Below, in pieces: positions 10,711 to 20,259 of a DNA stretch of 30,482 nt. Made by a program: the position numbers and the translations under genes. A model generated the notes under the pieces. The model made no database searches, was not told the origin of the DNA, and saw nothing but the letters and a program-made list of their open reading frames with translations. Origin of the DNA: Chlorokybus atmophyticus (taxonomy: Eukaryota > Streptophyta > Chlorokybophyceae > Chlorokybales > Chlorokybaceae); assembly GCA_009103225.1 (NCBI GenBank), contig RHPI01001516.1, positions 1 to 30,482 on the forward strand, written 5' to 3'. The first letter of the stretch is position 1, and every line of letters begins with the position of its first letter.

Positions 10711-11721
10711 ATGGCTGCTCAGCATCGTCCAGAGAGACAGCCGGTGCGGCACGAGCTGCCTAAGCTCAAAGCACCGACGCGCAGACGCTTTGGGGGGCTG
10801 ACTCGTAGTGCAAAGGAGTTGATCACCCTACAGTACGCCCAAGACGCGCTGCATCACCGCATGCGGCATGCCTCGAGGTGGGTGATGAAAGTTTGCAATA
10901 AGTGGGAGCAAACGCGGGGAATGCGGTCTAAGCAGACCTCTGGGGATTGGCCGTGGTTGGAACCCATACACGATATGGCCATCCGTAGTACGTTGTTGCC
11001 CCTCGCCGTCCTCGATATGATGGTGTTGTTGCTGCCGCAGCACCCCGGCAATGTGCAAGAGCTATCTGCGGAGCAGAACTTCGACCTGCTGCAGCAGATG
11101 TACCTGTCGATGTCGACTAATGCGGGTCGAGATGTGTGCCACTACCTGAGCAAACATACTGGGTGGCAAGTAAAACCATTCGAGCTGTACTTGGCATGCT
11201 TTGGCTGGCAGTGGCTGTATGTCATACGGCACGTCGAGCTGATTCTGTGGAAGCTCGAAGAAAATGACGATGCGGGGGAGTACACGAGTGACGACAGCCA
11301 TGTCGAGGGCCTGGATGAACGCATGCTGGACGAGACCACCAAGACCAGCAGGTGGTGTATGGCGGCAGATGGGCGTCAGGTGATCGAGCAGGCAGTGGAG
11401 CGTTATGCTGCGCCATTCAGATGGGAGTCGCTACGCCTGCGACGCGATAACAGAGTTTGGTGGCAGAGGCAGCTTGCACACCCGCGTGCACCATGTGTGC
11501 TGATTTGTCGCATTGAAGAGCCACCCCCCCCAGCGGATGGGGAGACGCCCTGTTGCAAGAAAGCGATGTGCCATGTCTGCATCATAGCACATCAGAAGAC
11601 TGTGGCAAATAAATCAAAGAATCTACAAGCGTGTCCATTCTGCAAGCAACCTCACCCGTTTTGGTCGCCACGCCTGATGCAAGACGCCAACGTGTCGGCG
11701 GTGATTTGGCCCCCGCCTTGA
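10711..11721 (+). CDS. Protein with C-terminal RING-like zinc finger, unknown N-terminal region
   Basis: A single open frame of 336 residues from ATG 10711 to TGA, starting 110 bp after the OTU gene on the same strand. Residues 1-30 are basic (LKAPTRRRFGGLTRSAKEL). The middle is probably alpha-helical, with Trp-rich segments (DWPWLEPIHDMAIRS, LACFGWQWLYVIRHVEL) and an acidic linker (EENDDAGEYTSDDSHVEG). Near residue 267 begins a Cys-rich finger: CVLICRIEE, then PCCKKAMCHVCIIAH, then ACPFCKQPHPFW. The spacing C-x3-C, CC-x4-C-x2-C, C-x2-C resembles a RING-type finger, which in known proteins binds E2 ubiquitin-conjugating enzymes. The first pair has one extra residue and no clear His ligand, so activity is uncertain. 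The family of the N-terminal part is not recognised. Lying next to an OTU gene, it may form a ubiquitin writer/eraser pair with it (inference). Confidence 0.7.
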   Translation: MAAQHRPERQPVRHELPKLKAPTRRRFGGLTRSAKELITLQYAQDALHHRMRHASRWVMKVCNKWEQTRGMRSKQTSGDWPWLEPIHDMAIRSTLLPLAVLDMMVLLLPQHPGNVQELSAEQNFDLLQQMYLSMSTNAGRDVCHYLSKHTGWQVKPFELYLACFGWQWLYVIRHVELILWKLEENDDAGEYTSDDSHVEGLDERMLDETTKTSRWCMAADGRQVIEQAVERYAAPFRWESLRLRRDNRVWWQRQLAHPRAPCVLICRIEEPPPPADGETPCCKKAMCHVCIIAHQKTVANKSKNLQACPFCKQPHPFWSPRLMQDANVSAVIWPPP

Positions 11722-12204
11722 TGCCAATTGTGCATGTATTGTAGTTTTGTGTTGGCTTCCTGTGAACCATGTAGGTACATGTATAGTTGCAGCATGGTGC
11801 ATGGTGCACCAGAGATCTGCTGTTGTTAGAAGCATTGGCTGTACATGTGTATGATGACTGCCCGGCGCATGAGTCAGTGCATGGCTTGCATACCTCGCTG
11901 GTTTAGAGCGTGGTTGACAGCAACAAACTCGAACAGCGCTCTGGGTTCCATGGCATGACAGCACAGTATTACTCTACGATCGTGGTAGTATGCGAGTATC
12001 CTTGTACTGTAGTACCATTAACAGATGGAGTACCATTCATTTTTATGTAGTACCATGCATGGTACTGCAATAGCGTATAAGGTACAGTCGTGCTTCACTT
12101 GAAGTTTGACCCATTTAGGGTTTGTAAGCTGGCAACCCTAAATTGATGCCCATACCCTAAAGTCTCGCTCAATTTGTGGGCAGCCGTGCCGATTCCTATT
12201 GTGC
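11722..12204. other. Intergenic region with GTACCAT repeats
   Basis: No gene seen. TAGTACCAT/GAGTACCAT motifs recur at about 12010-12060, ending in a near-perfect palindrome at 12047-12068 (GTAGTACCATG / CATGGTACTGC, one mismatch). This echoes the palindromes at 7597 and 20055-20259. It probably holds the 3' end of the RING-like gene and the promoter of the methyltransferase gene. Confidence 0.5.
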
Positions 12205-13931
12205 ATGATGTTGGCGGCAGCAGTTGAATCACCCTTTCCTAGGAGACCATGCTTGGTGTGCCCACAATGCAATGCGTACGTATGTGCCAATGGCCGCAGG
12301 CAGCAAATGCGAGCACACTTGACCGAATGCCAGCGAGTGCAGACAGTGTGCCACGGTATTAGTGCTGCTTGCTGGCATCACACCACACACAATGTCGACG
12401 TGTTTGGCTGCCGCCTCGGCCAAGTGCTGTGCAAGGAACCCGAGTTTTTCCATTGCGTGCAGTGCGTGTGCGAATCGTGCTCGCGCTCATGCTTCGAGTG
12501 GCGAGGGGAACCCATGCGCTTCTTCACATGGACAACACCGGGACATGTGGTTAGTGGACAGGTGGTGGATGCTGTGGAGAATCCACAAGAGTGGACCGCG
12601 ACGTATCACTGCATGTTATGTTGGGCGTATGCTTATCTCATGCATGTTGAAGCTGTTGTCGCATTCAGAGCAGTCTTGCACGGTGTGGGCGTGGGCAGTT
12701 CCATCCCCTGGCCGCTGTAGAGGAGGCAGACCATCGACCGTTGTACAGCGCACTGCATCGGCTGCGGAACGCAGTTAAGTTGGGATGCGAGCAGCTGATC
12801 GGTGTGAGTGTCATGGTGCATTGGCCGCTGGATGGGGAATGGTATGCGGGCGTTGTGGAATCATTCAAGCAAGCGTCAGGTCAGCATCGCTTCGTGGCGT
12901 GCGAGATTGAGGACGCATCATATATGCATGGTGCAATGGAAAATGTCTTTGCAGGGCAGCACCGTATAGTATTCGATGACGGTGATCGACCACAAACCAT
13001 CAACTTCAAAGGGCACAACGTATTCGCGTACACATCAGTTGACGGGGCACGCCATGTTCTGCGCGCCGGAGGGGAGAACGTCAGTCGCAAAGTAAGCCCG
13101 GACGGCATCATTGTTAGTCCCTGGCCAGCACCACGGCCAGCCTTGACCACATACACGCCATTTGACAACAAGCTGGGACGCACACGCAGACCAAGGGCAC
13201 TCGACCTATTCTGCGGCGGTGGCGGTGCCAGTGTCGGTCTATACCACGCAGGCTTTGACGTGACCGGGATGGACATAAGTCCCTCCTCTGAGTACCCGCT
13301 GCCCTTCATACACCGCGATGTATGCACCCTGAGTGCAGGAGAGCTGAGCGAGTACGAGCTCATCTGGGCCAGTCCACCATGCCAGGCCTATTCAGGTGCT
13401 ATCCCGGCACCTCAACGGGCGGCACATGGCACATCCTGGAGACACCAGGATATGATACCGCTCGTCCGACGTCTGCTGCTTGCAAGCCAGGTCAAGTTTG
13501 TGATTGAGAATGTGCCAGGAGCAGCTTCCTCATTCAGACCCAATCTGTCCCTTTGTGGCACGATGTTTGGCCTATCAACTTTCCGACACCGTCTGTTTGA
13601 GACACAGCCAGTGGTAGCTACCCCACCAGCACGCTGCTCGCACGCGGGCAAGGCAGTTGGACTGCTATCGCCGCACCTGTCCGCTAGCGCGAAGAAGACA
13701 ATCGTGACATCAAACGCGCCACAGCAGATGTACCCGGTCTATGGCCTTCCAAGCACCAGGGGCGGCATTGCTGCGTGGCAAACAGCGCTGGGAGTGCCAT
13801 GGATGACCTCGGCCGTTTCCATAGCGAATGCAGTTCCTCCCGCAATGGCGGAGTGCATAGGGCGTCTCATGCTTGAAACAATGGATATGCGCTGTGACTA
13901 CCCTCCTGTGTCATGGAACTATGAGGCTTGA
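12205..13931 (+). CDS. Zinc-finger / Tudor-like / cytosine-5 DNA methyltransferase
   Basis: The catalytic part is unmistakable in one long open frame (about 12741-13931). Numbering from 12741: ALDLFCGGGGASVGL (153-167, motif I), GMDI, HRDV, WASPPCQAYS with catalytic Cys214 (motif IV), VIENVPG (254-260, motif VI), FRHRLFE (motif VIII) and IANAVPPAMAE (motif X). The target-recognition region is short, and the ALGVPWM...IANAVPP end resembles phage and bacterial enzymes more than eukaryotic DNMT1/3. Before it, VHWPLDGEWYAGVVESF (about 26-42) looks like a Tudor-type reader. Upstream, in another frame from ATG 12205, lie a C2HC finger (C19, C22, H38, C42) and a second Cys-rich segment (CVQCVCESCSRSC). 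A 44-bp intron, 12627 (GTATGC) to 12670, fuses the two in frame; other donors are possible. If correct, the protein binds DNA or chromatin and methylates cytosine in the nucleus. All core catalytic motifs look intact. Confidence 0.85.
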
Positions 13932-14134
13932 GTGTGGTGCACTGTATTGATGCTTAATGCCACACGGCGGACTGATTGTTGAATGTTGCATGGATCATTC
14001 GATTGTGGTGACAGTTGTGCAGTGACAGCTGCCCGGTATTGTACACGTCCACATGCAAAAGTCTTAGCATACGATTAGCAATGCCTAACTGACTGATATG
14101 CTCCAAACTCAGAGTAGTGAGACAAGTACATGTG
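13932..14134. other. Short intergenic region between convergent genes
   Basis: The region lies between the 3' ends of the plus-strand methyltransferase gene and the minus-strand transposase. No terminal repeat or gene is recognised. Confidence 0.4.
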
Positions 14135-14156
14135 TCACGTGGAAGTGCAGTGAACG

Positions 14157-15107
14157 TTCACCCAATACTTGCCCTCTTGTACACGGGCGCTGTCCTTGTC
14201 AAACATGGGGAGCAGCTGGACAATGCCTTTTACTTGCTCCAGAGTCACGACATCGAGATGTGGACCGCCTCGACGCTTTTCCCATTCCAGAGCGATGCAC
14301 TTTGTGTCGCTCGTCACATCCAGCTTCGTGTACCAGCGGACAAACACGACCTCCTTCCACACGCGCTCGCCGCTACCACCCCACACCACCACGCGCAGAA
14401 AAAGGAGTGCCTGAGCCCACCACGTCACGTTCACACCGTCCTCATCACCTTCCAACTCAAGTGTAGAGAACCAAGGCCGCCCATGGAACATCCCAGTTGC
14501 GCGCGCCATGCTGACTCCTGATGTCATGTACACCGCTGCGCCTCCGTTCACCACGCGAACAGCACGCCACCCGTCGGCCAACTCCAGTTGTTCCCTCCTC
14601 AACCAGCTGTCCAGGGTGGCAGGCAGCTTGTCGACGAATGGAGTCTTCAAGGCGACTTGGCGGCTACGCGCAGATCCGCTCCAGTACAGGCTGGACTCCC
14701 TCCTTGTCAGTACATCCATCCGTAGTAACTTGTCCGTCTTCTCCATGACATTACAGCACTGCTGCCGCGCCTGCGCCATGACCGAGCGCATCTCGGGATC
14801 CACGACCATGCCATCCTCTCTCACATATTCCGCACAGCTCCATGCCTTCAGGATACGTGCCTGGTAGTCCCGGTTGTTGCCACCACGCGCCCACCGTTTG
14901 ATATTTTGGGCGTGCGTCTGCTCCATGCGGTTGGCGCTGAACCAATCTGGGTGTCCACTGCTGACAATTGCCGGCCCAAAATGAGTGAGCTGATGCATCT
15001 TCTCGATCTTCCAACCTGACTTCTGTGCAGAATATGACGACAGTAGCGGATGCAACACTGCAGCTTTGAAGGCAGCCAGCTCGTTGTCGGCTGTGGTCAG
15101 GGTCTCT
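14157..15107. repeat. 951-bp duplicate ending at the N gap (copy 1)
   Basis: Matches 16047-16997 with a constant offset of 1890 and about 8 single-base differences, some changing the protein (for example EFSLYW/ESSLYW and HQFTHF/HQLTHF). This copy runs into the gap exactly at its right end. The other begins exactly after the gap. That is the pattern of two overlapping contigs, probably alleles, left unmerged by scaffolding. Confidence 0.9.
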
Positions 15108-16046
15108 NNNNNNNNNNNNNNNNNNNNNNNNNNNNNNNNNNNNNNNNNNNNNNNNNNNNNNNNNNNNNNNNNNNNNNNNNNNNNNNNNNNNNNNNNNNNN
15201 NNNNNNNNNNNNNNNNNNNNNNNNNNNNNNNNNNNNNNNNNNNNNNNNNNNNNNNNNNNNNNNNNNNNNNNNNNNNNNNNNNNNNNNNNNNNNNNNNNNN
15301 NNNNNNNNNNNNNNNNNNNNNNNNNNNNNNNNNNNNNNNNNNNNNNNNNNNNNNNNNNNNNNNNNNNNNNNNNNNNNNNNNNNNNNNNNNNNNNNNNNNN
15401 NNNNNNNNNNNNNNNNNNNNNNNNNNNNNNNNNNNNNNNNNNNNNNNNNNNNNNNNNNNNNNNNNNNNNNNNNNNNNNNNNNNNNNNNNNNNNNNNNNNN
15501 NNNNNNNNNNNNNNNNNNNNNNNNNNNNNNNNNNNNNNNNNNNNNNNNNNNNNNNNNNNNNNNNNNNNNNNNNNNNNNNNNNNNNNNNNNNNNNNNNNNN
15601 NNNNNNNNNNNNNNNNNNNNNNNNNNNNNNNNNNNNNNNNNNNNNNNNNNNNNNNNNNNNNNNNNNNNNNNNNNNNNNNNNNNNNNNNNNNNNNNNNNNN
15701 NNNNNNNNNNNNNNNNNNNNNNNNNNNNNNNNNNNNNNNNNNNNNNNNNNNNNNNNNNNNNNNNNNNNNNNNNNNNNNNNNNNNNNNNNNNNNNNNNNNN
15801 NNNNNNNNNNNNNNNNNNNNNNNNNNNNNNNNNNNNNNNNNNNNNNNNNNNNNNNNNNNNNNNNNNNNNNNNNNNNNNNNNNNNNNNNNNNNNNNNNNNN
15901 NNNNNNNNNNNNNNNNNNNNNNNNNNNNNNNNNNNNNNNNNNNNNNNNNNNNNNNNNNNNNNNNNNNNNNNNNNNNNNNNNNNNNNNNNNNNNNNNNNNN
16001 NNNNNNNNNNNNNNNNNNNNNNNNNNNNNNNNNNNNNNNNNNNNNN
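15108..16046. other. Assembly gap (939 N)
   Basis: A run of N. The flanking 951-bp duplicates suggest that the true gap may be zero or negative. Confidence 0.99.
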
Positions 16047-16997
16047 TTCACCCAATACTTGCCCTCTTGTACACGGGCGCTGTCCTTGTCAAACATGGGG
16101 AGCAGCTGGACAATGCCTTTTACTTGCTCCAGAGTCACGACATCGAGATGTGGACCGCCTCGACGCTTTTCCCATTCCAGAGCGATGCACTTTGTGTCGC
16201 TCGTCACATCCAGCTTCGTGTACCAGCGGACAAACACGACCTCCTTCCACACGCGCTCGCCGCTACCACCCCACACCACCACGCGCAAAAAAAGGAGTGC
16301 CTGAGCCCACCACGTCACGTTCACACCGTCCTCATCACCTTCCAACTCAAGTGTAGAGAACCAAGGCCGCCCATGGAACATCCCAGTTGCGCGCGCCATG
16401 CTGACTCCTGATGTCATGTACACCGCTGCGCCTCCGTTCACCACGCGAACAGCACGCCACCCGTCGGCCAACTCCATTTGTTCCCTCCTCAACCAGCTGT
16501 CCAGGGTGGCAGGCAGCTTGTCGACGAATGGAGTCTTCAAGGCGACTTGGCGGCTACGCGCAGATTCGCTCCAGTACAGGCTGAACTCCCTCCTTGTCAG
16601 CACATCCATCCGTAGCAACTTGTCCGTCTTCTCCATGACATTACAGCACTGCTGCCGCGCCTGCGCCATGACCGAGCGCATCTCGGGATCCACGACCATG
16701 CCATCCTCTCTCACATATTCCGCACAGCTCCATGCCTTCAGGATACGTGCCTGGTAGTCCCGGTTGTTGCCACCACGCGCCCACCGTTTGATATTTTGGG
16801 CGTGCGTCTGCTCCATGCGGTTGGCGCTGAACCAATCTGGGTGTCCACTGCTGACAATTGCCGGCCCAAAATGAGTGAACTGATGCATCTTCTCGATCTT
16901 CCAACCTGACTTCTGTGCAGAATATGACGACAGTAGCGGATGCAACACTGCAGCTTTGAAGGTAGCCAGCTCGTTGTCGGCTGTGGTCAGGGTCTCT
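16047..16997. repeat. 951-bp duplicate starting at the N gap (copy 2)
   Basis: Second copy of 14157-15107, continuous with the upstream transposase exon (16998-17247), so the 5' half of the transposase joins this copy while the 3' stop codon is seen only beside copy 1. Confidence 0.9.
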
Positions 16998-17271
16998 CCT
17001 GTGTGTTCATGCGCCTTGAGCAACTTCTTGTTCCACTGGGCAAGCGATGCGGCAGCAATGGTGAAGAAATCGTTGCCCTCACTGTCGAGCAGCAAACCGT
17101 CTGCGAGGACCGGCAGCAGCTGCAGCACCGCCACTTTCTCTACCACCTGAAAGGAGTGGTCGGACAGGAAGAAATCTACTGTGCTTGTGGGTGCCTTGAA
17201 GTGCGAAACCCGCAGAGTCGTCTTGCATGCATTCAGCCTGTGCACATCTGCTCGTGAGCACGTGTTGTTGG

Positions 17272-17314
17272 CTTTGGTGTTGCTTTTGTGTTCAACACAA
17301 AAGCAACACCAAAG
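17272..17314. repeat. Perfect 21-bp-arm hairpin in a probable transposase intron
   Basis: CTTTGGTGTTGCTTTTGTGTT, a single C at 17293, then its exact reverse complement. It sits between two minus-strand transposase blocks, where an intron is expected (donor near 17316, acceptor near 17248 or 17238), and takes up over half of it. Confidence 0.9.
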
Positions 17315-18410
17315 ACGTGCCTGGCCTGCAGAATCTGTCTCGTGGATGGACGCATTCGTTCCTTCGCGGCGTCGTACACATCACCAAGCATGCGTGGTCA
17401 ATGATGCCTCTCAGCACATGCATTGCGTCAGGGGCAAGACGAGAGTAGCAGTTAGCTCCCGGCACCCGCGACGGTCGCCAACCCCACAGTGCATTCTGTT
17501 GCCAAACCACATTGCCTGGTTTCACGGAAAGCCATTCATCCTCACGAATGTCGATAATTTGACCATTACCTCCTCGACCTGCATGGAGTGCTGCTCTTTG
17601 AAAGCCTTGGCTGTCTGGCTGTCCTAACACCGCTATGCAGATCCGCCCGCAGCTGACGTATTGCTGGTGTGTAGAAGGCCTCGGTTCTCAATTCCCGGTC
17701 CTCATCCATCTCCAACAGATCTGTTTAGTGACGTGACAAACATCGCAAGGATGTCGTGTTTGGTTGCCCGACACAGTGCGTGCGAGTGTGGCAGTCTCGT
17801 ACAACACGACAAACTCAGATGTTCCATTGACAGCATCCTCCATGCACTGTTTGCTGGCAGGCTGCATCCGGTTACAATCATTCATGCCCACTACCTACGC
17901 AAATCGCTAATGTAGTTGGCAAGCGTGGGAAACACACGACGCTCGATGCCATTCGGGTCGATGAGCTGCAGACCTTCCCAACTCGCCCGCTTCACATCCC
18001 CTAACACTACATTCAAAGCGTCATGAAAAATCTCACGTTTTCGAATGGAGAACGATTCCTTGCCCTGCGCCCAGGTGGGATGCCCGGCCACTGCATGAAC
18101 CACCGGCAGAAGCGCTATCATAACAACCCCCATGTTGCTAGCATACATGTCCCAACTATAGTTGGCAAGCGATGCCATCAGAGGGTAGCCAGAGCGCTTG
18201 CCCGCGCTGTCCAGCGTGGTCTTGTCACTGTAAAGAATGGCAGGCGCCAAGTAGGACGCTTCCCCCACCTCTCTCCTCAAATCCACCTCCACATCCTTCC
18301 ACCAATCACCCGTGGAAGGAGGAGGCCAAAGCTGTGCTCGTCACCAGTGTACTGGAGATTGAAGCCATTGGCGGCATGTGGATTGCCATACAACCGCGCG
18401 AGCCATACCT

Positions 18411-19075
18411 NAAACCCTGCCTGTGAATGTTCAACGCTTTTACAAGAGTCTATCTTGCCTACAAGTATTCAAACGATGCCTGCTTGAAAATTCAGTGGTG
18501 TAATACATGTGATGGTCACAGCACTACACCATACAGGTTGAATGTACAGCTCCACTGCAAGTGAGTAAATGCCCCACATANAAACAAGAGCATTACTTAC
18601 TATGCTGGCCTCAGAATAGATACTGCATCGATACTGCATTAGGTATTGCATTTCACAGACCTTGGCCGGCATATATGTGACGCAGATGTCCTGATCCTCA
18701 GGGTCTCCAGGCTTGCGCAGGTCAGCCGTCACGTAGTTCTGATACGGCAGCACACTCGCATGTGCATATGTGACATGGCTCTGATGNCCTCGACATGCAG
18801 GAGCCAGGGACGCCGTATTCTAGGCTATTCACCCCTGTTTTTATTAACTATTCAGATCAAACAGTCTGAAAATTCAGGAATCGGGGGGGCTCAGAATTAC
18901 CGGTGTTTGGCTACAACAACCTCACACGCCTGGTAGCTGAAGACATGGTCAACGGCATCNAAGCACATGCACCGCACACCGTGAACACACCTCAGACTGA
19001 GAGAAAGCAATCGTGGTCCGGAGGTAGCTGGCCACATGCACACACCGGTCTCCCACTGGAGTCTTCCGTCAGGAA
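18411..19075. other. Low-information stretch with four single Ns
   Basis: Single Ns at 18411, 18581, 18787 and 18960 cut this into pieces of about 170-205 bp. Only short, overlapping open frames are present and none is recognisable. The pieces may be small contigs joined by scaffolding, so their order is doubtful. Confidence 0.5.
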
Positions 19076-19969
19076 GTGTGCATTTCGGATGCACTTGATG
19101 ATCCGCCCCATGTCGGAGGCCGACAGGCCTTGGCCGTTGTTGCACTGCACGAATGCCACTGCAAGAGCATGCTCCGAGCCATACCACCTGGATTCCGACG
19201 CGTGCGAAGGGACGCCTCCACTTCCATGTTGGNTGTCAGCAAGGAAGACTTTCAGGCTTCTTTAGGCGTGCTGCGTGAACCCTGTATCATGGCCAAGCAG
19301 CATAGGATGCCGTTCCCGGCATCTTCTTCTAGCAGTCAACATCTAAGCGAGCTGGTACACATGGATGTTTGCGGGCCCGTGCGCTTTGTGGCGAAGCGAG
19401 GGGTAAGGTACTTTGCAACTTTCCTCGACGACTACGGTAAGCTGTCCATCATCTACCCTCTATCCCTGAAATTGGAAGTTGAAGGAGCTGTGCGCAACGT
19501 CGTGACATTGCTGGAGACACAATGAAGCAAGAAAATGAAAGCAATGCGCAGTAATCGAGAAGGGGAGTACATCAACGCCCAGCTTTGGGACTTCTTCGCC
19601 AGCAAAGGCATAAGGCATGAGACAACATCGCCCTACACTCCACAGCAAAACGAAGCGGCTGAACGCCTGAACCGGACCCTGTTAGAGCATGATGTGCGGG
19701 CTATGCTCGACGATTGCAAGTTGGAGGACTCAATGTGGAAGGAGGCTCCTCACAGCCTATCACATCCGCAANTATCGTACTGTAATGGACGCTGGCCGAC
19801 ATACAGCTTGATCTGCTTGCACACCCTGCTGCTAATAATGTGCATGTAGACCGAGCTACGTGTGGCAAAGCGCATGTGGCAATATGGACAAAGGACTCCC
19901 ATATCTCACTACTAACGTCGACACAGGTGTAGCCAATGTAACCTGCATCATATCCAGCAACACGCACAC

Positions 19970-20017
19970 CCGCCGCCGCCGCCGCCGCCACCGCCACCAC
20001 CACCGCTACCGCTACCC
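19970..20017. repeat. CCG/CCA trinucleotide repeat
   Basis: (CCG)n followed by impure CCA/CTA triplets. No reading frame through it belongs to a recognisable protein. Confidence 0.85.
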
Positions 20018-20054
20018 TTGCATGCCCGAGGCGGGAAACTTGGCCGCCATGCAC

Positions 20055-20092
20055 TGGCTCCGTCGTACCATTATAATGGTACGATCGAGCCA
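20055..20092. repeat. Palindrome of the GTCGTACCAT family
   Basis: TGGCTCCGTCGTACCATTA followed directly by TAATGGTACGATCGAGCCA: 19-bp arms with two mismatches. It shares the TGGCTCYGTCGTACCAT core with the palindrome at 7597-7638, 12.5 kb away. Confidence 0.85.
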
Positions 20093-20155
20093 TTGCACAT
20101 CCAGGGTGAGTCTCTGTATATATATATACACATATATATTCTAATTGAACCGTTT

Positions 20156-20259
20156 CAATGGTACGAAGATGCCTTTGCCAAAAGGTATAGCATGGCATTG
20201 TACAAAGGTACCATTGAAATGGTACCTTTGTACAATGGGAATGGCAGTTCGTACCATTG
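20156..20259. repeat. Nested hairpin with perfect 20-bp inner arms
   Basis: The inner arms 20196-20215 and 20218-20237 (CATTGTACAAAGGTACCATT and its exact complement) are separated by GA. The outer arms CAATGGTACGAA (20156-20167) and TTCGTACCATTG (20248-20259) are also complementary. A transcript would fold into a long imperfect hairpin of about 104 nt. Confidence 0.85.

Larger units (their letters stand above)
14135..18410 (-). pseudogene. Plavaka/KDZ-like DNA transposase, spliced, broken in the assembly
   Basis: Minus strand, N- to C-terminal. Near 18400-18300: YGNPHAANGFNLQYTGDEH, then GDWWKDVEVDL after a frame change. 18292-17891 has LAPAILYSDKTTLDSAGKRS and YPLMASLANYSWD, matching the LYSD-T-L-G-PL-LAN block of Plavaka transposases with a catalytic Asp. 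About 17891-17690 has PCDVCHVTK. About 17630-17320 has RLAPDAMHVLRGIIDHA, a D-x-MH-GI-H motif. From 17245 the C-terminal part has GWKIEKMHQFTHFGP and RMEQTHAQNIKRWARGGNNR, like the H-G-E-H-K-N-Q block, and ends at 14135. Known members of this class move cut-and-paste. Frame changes between blocks imply introns (donors near 17316 and 17904) and possibly mutations. 14157-15107 repeats 16047-16997 on either side of the gap, so the real gene is shorter than this span. Family assignment rests on motif recognition only. Confidence 0.68.

Noticed and set aside
5467-13931. Endogenised giant-virus segment (OTU, RING and methyltransferase genes also occur in large DNA viruses)
   Set aside because: The genes have multiple spliceosomal introns, no viral hallmark gene is present, and the neighbours are transposons. 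It remains a weak alternative.
15050-16411. Open frames spanning the N gap on both strands
   Set aside because: They are open only because N codons are read through; the flanks are duplicates of one sequence.
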